Of a stretch of DNA of 17,444 bases, positions 12,665-17,444 are shown piece after piece. The notes beneath the pieces are model-generated. The model ran no database searches, was not told the DNA's origin, and saw only the letters and a list, made by a program, of their open reading frames with translations. The translations under genes were made by a program, and so were the position numbers. The DNA comes from Clostridia bacterium. GTDB lineage: Bacteria; Bacillota; Clostridia; Oscillospirales; Acutalibacteraceae. The stretch covers positions 1 through 17,444 of the forward strand of contig CAAGND010000188.1 of the NCBI GenBank assembly GCA_900771185.1. The letters are read 5' to 3'. The first letter of the stretch is position 1. Every line of letters begins with the position of its first letter.

Positions 12665-12865
12665 TCAGAACTTGAAATTTTTCATTGCGGAAACATTATC
12701 CATCATCCCGCTGACGGTTTTCATAGCCTTGGCGGCATTCTTTTTTGCCTTTTTCATCGTTGAGCCGTTGTTCATGACGGCGCCGGAAATCGCTGCGGCA
12801 GCTCCGCCCACGGCGAGACCGACCGCCACACTCTTGGCTATTGAGCCTGTGCTGTTTTTCATCAT
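12665..12865 (-). CDS. Small glycine/alanine-zipper protein (66 aa), convergent with pth
   Basis: Sequence MMKNSTGSIAKSVAVGLAVG followed by GAAAAISGAVMNNG, then a Lys-rich helix (MKKAKKNAAKAMKTVSG) and MMDNVSAMKNFKF. The small-residue repeat GLAVGGAAAAISGAV is a glycine-zipper-like membrane helix; the basic amphipathic tail would lie at the inner face. Function unknown; small envelope or stress proteins often look like this. AGGGG precedes the tandem ATG-ATG start, and a promoter with a palindromic spacer lies just upstream. Its stop and the pth stop meet in TGATCA with zero bases between, so the transcripts must overlap or end in each other's coding region. Confidence 0.75.
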   Translation of the reverse strand: MMKNSTGSIAKSVAVGLAVGGAAAAISGAVMNNGSTMKKAKKNAAKAMKTVSGMMDNVSAMKNFKF

Positions 12866-12882
12866 TTCACACCCCTTTGATA

Positions 12883-12911
12883 TTTATAAAAGGACGCAGA
12901 CGTCCTCACAA
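12883..12911 (-). promoter_or_regulatory. Promoter of the 66-aa gene with a palindrome filling the spacer
   Basis: On the minus strand TTGTGA (12911-12906) and TATAAA (12888-12883) are exactly 17 bp apart. The spacer contains the perfect inverted repeat AGGACG/CGTCCT (12906-12901 and 12896-12891, 4-bp centre), which also touches the -35 box. This is a classical operator position for a repressor. Transcription would start near 12876, giving a very short leader that still contains the ribosome binding site. Confidence 0.55.
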
Positions 12912-12998
12912 ATATTTTCGCCCGCGCACGGAGAATAAATCCGAAACAATTTTTAACTTGATTTTTAAAAAATTTTGCGGGCAAACGGAGGAATATCT

Positions 12999-13499
12999 AT
13001 GCAGCTTAACATCGTTTTGGTCGAGCCGCAGATTCCGCAGAACACGGGCAATATTGCCCGCACCTGCGCGGCGACCGGCGCCCGTCTCCATCTTGTCGAG
13101 CCAATGGGCTTTAAAGTGGACGACAAAAAGCTCAAGCGCGCCGGTCTTGACTACTGGCATCTGCTTGACATAACATATTATGAAAATCTTGATGATTTTT
13201 TTAAAAAAAATGAAAACGGCAATTTTTATTATTTTTCCACCAAGGCACAGAACATATACTCCGACGTTGAATATCCCGACAACGCCTATCTTGTTTTCGG
13301 CAAGGAGACTGCGGGACTTCCCGAGGAACTGCTTTACGCCAATCCCGAGCGGTGTGTGCGTCTGCCGATGATTGACAACTCGGATGCGCGCAGCCTCAAT
13401 CTCTCAAATTCCGTTGCGATAGGCACATACGAGGTTCTGCGCCAATGGGGATTTCCTCAGCTTCTGACAAGAGGAAAACTGACAAAGTTTGAGTGGTGA
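12999..13499 (+). CDS. trmL: tRNA (cytidine(34)-2'-O)-methyltransferase TrmL
   Basis: TrmL methylates the 2'-OH of the wobble nucleotide (position 34) of certain leucine tRNAs using S-adenosylmethionine. The 166-aa SPOUT protein shows VEPQIPQNTGNIARTC (8-23), RLHLVEPMGF (29-38), LVFGKETAGLPEELL (98-112) and RLPM…ARSLNLSNSVAIGTYEVLRQ, the knot that binds the cofactor. The ATG at 12999 has ACGGAGG 8 nt upstream and starts directly at the domain; an in-frame TTG at 12975 has no ribosome binding site. It is followed by a strong terminator and is transcribed alone or with pth. No anomalies. Confidence 0.97.
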   Translation: MQLNIVLVEPQIPQNTGNIARTCAATGARLHLVEPMGFKVDDKKLKRAGLDYWHLLDITYYENLDDFFKKNENGNFYYFSTKAQNIYSDVEYPDNAYLVFGKETAGLPEELLYANPERCVRLPMIDNSDARSLNLSNSVAIGTYEVLRQWGFPQLLTRGKLTKFEW

Positions 13500-13518
13500 A
13501 ACATATTTTTATATCTGC

Positions 13519-13565
13519 AAAAAACGGTCTTACTCCGGATTTCAATCGGAATAAGGCCGTTTTTT
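13519..13565. terminator. Bidirectional terminator between trmL and the HD-domain gene
   Basis: AAAACGG, CTTA and CCG on the left (13521-13537) pair with CGG, TAAG and CCGTTTT on the right (13547-13563), interrupted by small mismatches. The stem is followed by T on the plus strand and flanked by A's on the left (T's on the minus strand), so it serves both trmL and the convergent HD gene. The remaining bases to 13640 hold nothing recognisable. Confidence 0.85.
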
Positions 13566-13640
13566 GATATTATTAAGTTTTATCCTGTTAAACAAAAAAA
13601 CAAGCATTCTAAATCGCCCTGTCAAGCGCGGTCGTTATTA

Positions 13641-14240
13641 TCAATCGGATCCCTTTTGCAAAATACCTCTCTCGACCGAGGTGTTGACGATATACTCCAC
13701 CACCTGCCACAGCTCCGGTGTGGCTTTTTTAATCGGCTGCATCCGGTCAAGCACCTTGTCGCTGGTGACCTTGCCCTCTTTCCATGTGTGACCGTCTGTC
13801 AGGAAATTGTTCATTATCGGCTGAAGTCTGTCCATCGCCGCGGCGTACATCGCATCCGCGGTCTGCGCCTCATCAAACTCCTCCCAAAGTGCACGGAACT
13901 CCTCGCCCTGTTCGGCCGGCAGCATCGAAAACAGCTTATCCGCCGCCGCTGTCTCCCTGGCGAGCTTATCCTCATAGCCCTTTTCATCATAGGCAAAGGT
14001 GTCGCCCGCATAGACTTCAACAAGGTCATGAACAAGACACATGCGCACAACTCTTGAAATGTTAATCTCTCTTTCGGAATATTCTTCCAGCACCATTGCA
14101 AGCATCGCGAGATGCCACGAATGCTCGGCATCATTTTCACGGCGTGAGCCGTCAACAATGAGCGTGCGTCTGAGAATGTTTTTCATTTTATCAATTTCAA
14201 CAAGAAATTCAAGCTGTTTTTTGAGCCGTTCTTCGCTCAT
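13641..14240 (-). CDS. HD-domain phosphohydrolase (YfbR-like 5'-nucleotidase)
   Basis: 199-aa HD_3-type metal-dependent phosphohydrolase, related to YfbR, which dephosphorylates deoxynucleoside 5'-monophosphates. The metal ligands are visible: His40 in ENDAEHSWHLAM, His71-Asp72 in CLVHDLVEVYAGD, and Asp137 in AAMDRLQPIMNN. The ATG at 14240 is chosen because AAAGGA is 8 nt upstream; the nearby ATG at 14249 would sit directly against that site. It begins 22 bp after the potassium transporter gene and is probably co-transcribed with it. The true substrate is not readable from sequence; other HD proteins of this size act on different nucleotides. Confidence 0.92.
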   Translation of the reverse strand: MSEERLKKQLEFLVEIDKMKNILRRTLIVDGSRRENDAEHSWHLAMLAMVLEEYSEREINISRVVRMCLVHDLVEVYAGDTFAYDEKGYEDKLARETAAADKLFSMLPAEQGEEFRALWEEFDEAQTADAMYAAAMDRLQPIMNNFLTDGHTWKEGKVTSDKVLDRMQPIKKATPELWQVVEYIVNTSVERGILQKGSD

Positions 14241-14262
14241 GTATATCATCCTTTCAAACGTT

Positions 14263-15624
14263 TTAGCCAACCATTATCTTGCCCTCGGGCAGAATAAGAT
14301 TTTTGTTCATCTGATTTTTCATCGTAACAGCGATAACAAACGATATCGGTCCCACACGTCCGATAAACATGGTTATAATTTCAGCTATCTTCTCAGGCGT
14401 ACCGATGATACCGGTGACGCCGGTGGTCGAACCGACGGTGCCGAAAGCGGACACCGCCTCAAAGATTCCGTCAATGCCCGACAGATCCGGATGCAGCAGA
14501 AGAATGACCGCTCCGCACATGATAACAACGATAACCGCCAGCGCCGTTATCGCAACGGCTTTATAAACCGTATATCTGTTGACTATGCGCCCGAAGAGAG
14601 TAGCCTCCCGGCGTCCGCGTATAACCGAGATAACCGAGGAAGCAACCACCGCAAAGGTTGTCACCTTGATTCCGCCGCCGGTCGAGCCGGAACCCGCACC
14701 GATAAACATAAGTATTATATAGATAAACTTTGAAAGATCGTGCATCTCCCCGAGATTTATGGATGAGAACCCCGCGGTTCTTGTCGCTATCGACTGGAAA
14801 AGAGCAGCGTTTATTTTTTCAAACAGCGGCATGTCTCCTATGGTTTTGGGATTTTCATATTCTATGACAAGAAATGAGAAGAAGCCGAAAGCTATCAGTG
14901 CCGCGCTCATGACAAGCACCACCCTTGTGTGCAGCAGCAGGCGATGTGTTTTTCGGAAGTTGATGATATCCTGAAAGACGATAAAACCGATTCCTCCCAT
15001 GATTATGAGCGCCATGACGGTATACATCACAAGTGGATCTCCATTGTAATTGACGAGCGACGAATATTTTCCCTCAAAGCCCATGAGGTCGAATCCGGCG
15101 TTGCAATAGGCCGATACGGAGGTGAAAATCGAGACCCACGCCCCGTAAGCCCCGAGCTTGGGCACGAATCTCAGTGCGAGCACCGCCGCGCCGATACTCT
15201 GTATTGCAAAAGATGTTGTGAATATTGTTCTGACCAGCTGCCGTGTGCCTCTGAAATCCACAGCGGCCGTCGTCTCCTGCGCGAGCTGAAGGGAGTGAAG
15301 CCCCGCTTTCTTACTGATTGAAAACATAAAAAAGCTGACAAAGGTGAGAAGTCCCAGCCCGCCGCACTCGATGAGCAGCGCGAGCACCATCTGTCCGAAT
15401 AATGTCAGGTCGAGAAACGGGTCTATGAGCGTCAGCCCTGTCACGCACGTGGCGGACGTAGCAGTATAAAGCGCCGTGAGAAAGCCTAACGGCTCGCCCT
15501 TTGAGGAAAAGGGCAGCATCAGCATCAGTGTGCCGAAAATGATGAGACACATGAAGCTGAGTATTATTCTCCTTGCAGGGGAAAGCGGTCTTTCCTTTGA
15601 TTTTTCATCAAAAAGTTTTTTCAA
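14263..15624 (-). CDS. trkH: TrkH/KtrB-type potassium uptake channel subunit
   Basis: Membrane subunit for K+ uptake (often Na+-coupled), 453 aa. The four pore-loop filters of the superfamily are present, each with its glycine: ATSATCVTGLTL, SAYCNAGFDLMG, SIATRTAGFSS and SAFGTVGSTTG. The intramembrane gating loop is GAGSGSTGGGIKV. The hydrophobic pattern fits eight membrane helices and four pore helices. The start is taken as the TTG at 15624: CGGAGGGG lies 6 nt before it, the protein then begins MKKLFDEKSKERPLSPARR as in typical KtrB proteins, and a strong promoter lies between it and any longer in-frame start. The cytosolic partner (KtrA/TrkA) is not in the window. The HD-domain gene follows after 22 bp. 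Confidence 0.94.
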   Translation of the reverse strand: MKKLFDEKSKERPLSPARRIILSFMCLIIFGTLMLMLPFSSKGEPLGFLTALYTATSATCVTGLTLIDPFLDLTLFGQMVLALLIECGGLGLLTFVSFFMFSISKKAGLHSLQLAQETTAAVDFRGTRQLVRTIFTTSFAIQSIGAAVLALRFVPKLGAYGAWVSIFTSVSAYCNAGFDLMGFEGKYSSLVNYNGDPLVMYTVMALIIMGGIGFIVFQDIINFRKTHRLLLHTRVVLVMSAALIAFGFFSFLVIEYENPKTIGDMPLFEKINAALFQSIATRTAGFSSINLGEMHDLSKFIYIILMFIGAGSGSTGGGIKVTTFAVVASSVISVIRGRREATLFGRIVNRYTVYKAVAITALAVIVVIMCGAVILLLHPDLSGIDGIFEAVSAFGTVGSTTGVTGIIGTPEKIAEIITMFIGRVGPISFVIAVTMKNQMNKNLILPEGKIMVG

Positions 15625-15684
15625 GTGCAGCCCCTCCGGTGCGGTAAAATATCTTATATAGCAAAAAATTTTCCGTTTCAATGA

Positions 15685-15713
15685 ATTATAGCACCTTTTT
15701 TTTCGCAATACAA
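15685..15713 (-). promoter_or_regulatory. Promoter of the potassium transporter operon
   Basis: TTGTAT (15713-15708) and extended -10 TGCTATAAT (hexamer 15690-15685), spaced 17 bp, on the minus strand. Transcription would start near 15678, about 55 nt before the TTG start codon, which is the evidence against any start further upstream. Confidence 0.75.
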
Positions 15714-15722
15714 GGTGTGCGC

Positions 15723-15752
15723 TTGACTGACACGGTTTTAATATGATATTAT
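15723..15752 (+). promoter_or_regulatory. Promoter of the DUF5058-like pair
   Basis: TTGACT (15723-15728) and TATTAT (15747-15752) with an 18-bp spacer, about 50 bp before the first gene. Its -35 is only 9 bp from that of the divergent potassium transporter promoter, so the two units may share regulation. Confidence 0.6.
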
Positions 15753-15801
15753 TTTAAGCATGGTAACTCCTTAAATTACTAAAGTATTTGGAGGTGTTCT
15801 T

Positions 15802-16596
15802 ATGGTTCCTGAAAACTTTAAGGAAAACGGCTTTATGTTCGGGCTCGGAATCTTCATTGTCCTGTTCGTAATAGCGCAGTCACTGTTTTTCCTTATCAAA
15901 GCATGGAAGCATGGAAAGCAACTCGGCATATCGACAGAGACTCTGAAAAATACGGTCGTCTCAAGCACCGTTTTTACCATTGCCCCTGCGATATCGATTC
16001 TCGCAACAGTTATAGCTCTTGCTAACGCTTTGGGCATCGTCCTTCCGTGGATAAGGCTCACTGTTATAGGCAACATTGCCTATGAGAGCTCCGCCACAGA
16101 GGCTACTCTCGCCGCCTTCGGCTCGAGCATGTCCAGCGAAATCACCGACCCTGCAGTGTTCGCGGCAACCGCGTGGGTTATGACGATCGGCTGTATTTTC
16201 CCGCTTATCCTTGTTATCTTCTTAATGAAAAAGGTGCAGAAGAAAATAGGCAAGGCCGCCAACAAGAACTCAAAGCTTGCGGATGTTCTCTCCGCAGCTG
16301 CATTTATCGGCATTATTTCTGCGTTTATCGCAAGAGCGATCGCAGGCGCCGGCAAAGCTGGCAGCAATGAGCTCTACGGCGCGGAGTTCGGCGACGGAGC
16401 CGGCTTTATGTCTGTGTGTGTGCTCGTAACCGCCATGATTATTATGACCCTGCTCAACTTTATATGCAAAAAATTCAACGTCAAGTGGCTTGAGACCTTC
16501 GCCCTTCCGATAAGCATGTTTGCCGCAATGGGCGTCGCTATCATCATAGCCCGCTTTGTACCCGAAGGTCTCGCATACTTCGAGTGGAGAGGTTAA
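15802..16596 (+). CDS. DUF5058-like polytopic membrane protein (putative transporter subunit)
   Basis: 264-aa very hydrophobic protein. It begins MVPENFKENGFMFGLGIFIV; about six to seven membrane helices are apparent (roughly residues 12-34, 51-80, 120-145, 165-187, 200-224, 231-252). A central, conserved-looking loop IGNIAYESSATEATLAAFGS and a later small-residue segment AIAGAGKAGSNELYGAEFGD are the likely functional parts. I assign it to the DUF5058 type from memory of the pattern; no substrate is known. GGAGGTG lies 6 nt before the ATG. The next gene follows after 14 bp and is also an integral membrane protein, suggesting a two-subunit transporter; this is inference from context. Confidence 0.85.
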   Translation: MVPENFKENGFMFGLGIFIVLFVIAQSLFFLIKAWKHGKQLGISTETLKNTVVSSTVFTIAPAISILATVIALANALGIVLPWIRLTVIGNIAYESSATEATLAAFGSSMSSEITDPAVFAATAWVMTIGCIFPLILVIFLMKKVQKKIGKAANKNSKLADVLSAAAFIGIISAFIARAIAGAGKAGSNELYGAEFGDGAGFMSVCVLVTAMIIMTLLNFICKKFNVKWLETFALPISMFAAMGVAIIIARFVPEGLAYFEWRG

Positions 16597-16610
16597 GGGA
16601 GGTTTTGACT

Positions 16611-17294
16611 ATGAGCAAAAAATCAGGCGCAGGCGCGCCCAAAGCATATATGGACAAAGTTCATATCTGGGGAAAAATTTCTTCCCTGACCGCGATAATG
16701 GCTCTCATGGCTGTTCCGCTTGCCATCTCCGTTCACTACGATGCGTGGCCGGAGTTCACCAAGGTCGGCGAGGCACTGCTCGCAATAATTCCCCTTTACT
16801 GGATTGCGGGAATTGCGGAGGTTATGGCATATGCGCCCGTCCTCGGCGCAGGCGGTACATATCTGAGCTTCGTTACCGGCAACATTTCGAACCTTAAATT
16901 GCCCTGCGGACTCAATGCTATGGAAAACGCCGGAGTGCGCGCGAATTCAGAGGAGGGTGAGGTTATTTCCACCATCGCAATCGCCTCCTCCGCCATCACG
17001 ACAACGGTTATTCTGGCCGTCGGCGTAATCGCTTTCAGACCGTTCCTGCCCGCTCTCAAGGAAAATCCGACGATAGCGCCCGCGTTTTCGCAGGTTCTGC
17101 CCGCGCTCTTCGGCGCTCTGGCTGCTTCGTATTTTTCAAAGCACTGGAAAATCTCAATTTTCCCGATTGTTATAGGTGTTATCACCCTTATTTTTGCCCC
17201 CACGATGGCGGTCGGCACTCTGATTTTCGTCACCATCATCGCCTCGCTTCTCGGAGCTTATATCATGTATAAGCTCAAGTGGGTCGGACAGTAA
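16611..17294 (+). CDS. Partner integral membrane protein of the DUF5058-like gene (227 aa)
   Basis: Starts MSKKSGAGAPKAYMDKVHIW, then about five to six membrane helices. Between them lies a conserved-looking segment VLGAGGTYLSFVTGNISNLK followed by LPCGLNAMENAG, whose glycine-rich helix break resembles substrate-binding re-entrant regions of transporters. A short acidic loop (SEEGEV) precedes the next helix. The ATG at 16611 is chosen over an upstream TTG/ATG inside the previous gene because GGGAGG lies 8 nt before it. The pairing with the DUF5058-like gene argues for a heteromeric complex. I cannot name a substrate. A stable TTCG hairpin 10 bp after the stop probably ends the unit. Confidence 0.85.
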   Translation: MSKKSGAGAPKAYMDKVHIWGKISSLTAIMALMAVPLAISVHYDAWPEFTKVGEALLAIIPLYWIAGIAEVMAYAPVLGAGGTYLSFVTGNISNLKLPCGLNAMENAGVRANSEEGEVISTIAIASSAITTTVILAVGVIAFRPFLPALKENPTIAPAFSQVLPALFGALAASYFSKHWKISIFPIVIGVITLIFAPTMAVGTLIFVTIIASLLGAYIMYKLKWVGQ

Positions 17295-17303
17295 GCTTTT
17301 ATC

Positions 17304-17327
17304 AGCAGCGCTCTTCGGAGCGCTGCT
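17304..17327 (+). terminator. Stable TTCG-loop hairpin after the membrane protein pair
   Basis: AGCAGCGCTC (17304-17313) and GAGCGCTGCT (17318-17327) form a perfect 10-bp stem closed by a TTCG tetraloop, a very stable loop in RNA. No U-tract follows, so it may protect the 3' end of the transcript rather than terminate by itself. Confidence 0.6.
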
Positions 17328-17444
17328 CAGACTGTCGAAAAACTCCCCGAACCGTCAAAGCACGACATTTTTCACAAAAGAGTCTTTCTGTGACTTGAAG
17401 TTTTTCTTTCGGTTTTTGATTGGTATCGGTTTAAAGCTATTGAT
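17328..17444. other. Right-edge intergenic DNA with inverted repeats
   Basis: No coding frame is seen. GAAAAACT (17337-17344) is mirrored by AGTTTTTC (17399-17406), and CACA…TGTG (about 17373-17392) forms a smaller hairpin inside. This could be the end of a gene or terminator belonging to the region beyond the window. Confidence 0.3.

Noticed and set aside
12975..12998. Upstream TTG start for trmL
   Set aside because: No ribosome site precedes it, whereas ACGGAGG is well placed for the ATG at 12999.
15625..15708. Longer N-terminus for the potassium transporter
   Set aside because: It would begin within the -35/-10 promoter and lacks a ribosome site; CGGAGGGG supports the TTG at 15624.

Overview
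The window looks like chromosome from a gut-type member of the Clostridia, probably Oscillospiraceae/Ruminococcaceae-like. It joins two compositionally different parts. Positions 1 to about 6520 are AT-rich and carry the hallmarks of a Clostridial integrative element. Positions about 6570-17444 are richer in GC and carry ordinary housekeeping and transport genes with Gram-positive type ribosome binding sites. The taxonomic guess rests on gene content only (clostridial-type PPDK, TnpV-type element genes, a DUF5058-like membrane protein); no rRNA is present.

Mobile part. On the minus strand, a 100-aa unknown protein, a ParB-like protein, a 47-aa SHOCT-like peptide and a large serine recombinase (running off the left edge) form a tight integration/maintenance module. 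Upstream of it is a small Cys-rich protein gene of a type seen in such elements. Next come a one-TRD fragment of a type I restriction specificity subunit (HsdS) on the plus strand with no credible start codon, and a non-coding stretch of hairpins with CTGCTCGCT three times at 57-bp spacing. A second minus-strand operon follows: a 60-aa protein, TnpV and a lipoprotein, coupled by short gaps and an ATGA overlap. The last gene before the chromosome is a 307-aa protein that I read as a probable DNA-modification-sensing or defence nuclease (PUA/EVE-like N-terminus, PD-(D/E)xK-like C-terminus). No relaxase or conjugation genes are visible, so this is either a compact/decayed element or the end of a larger one.

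Chromosomal part. ppdK (pyruvate phosphate dikinase) is transcribed leftward and ends at a strong bidirectional terminator that marks the approximate element border. A ~500-bp gap with possible structured RNA and two divergent promoters separates it from glmU. Rightward then come glmU (UDP-GlcNAc synthesis), an unknown membrane-anchored protein, pth (peptidyl-tRNA hydrolase) and, after an intervening convergent glycine-zipper mini-gene, trmL (tRNA wobble 2'-O-methylation). Leftward come a KtrB/TrkH potassium channel subunit and an HD-domain phosphohydrolase, apparently one operon. Divergent from that promoter is a two-gene membrane protein pair (DUF5058-like plus partner), probably subunits of one transporter.

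The best candidates for something undescribed are the 307-aa putative nuclease at the element edge, the orphan HsdS TRD cassette beside the 57-bp-spaced repeats, the 9.5-9.8 kb candidate RNA, and the DUF5058 pair. None can be proved from sequence reading alone.
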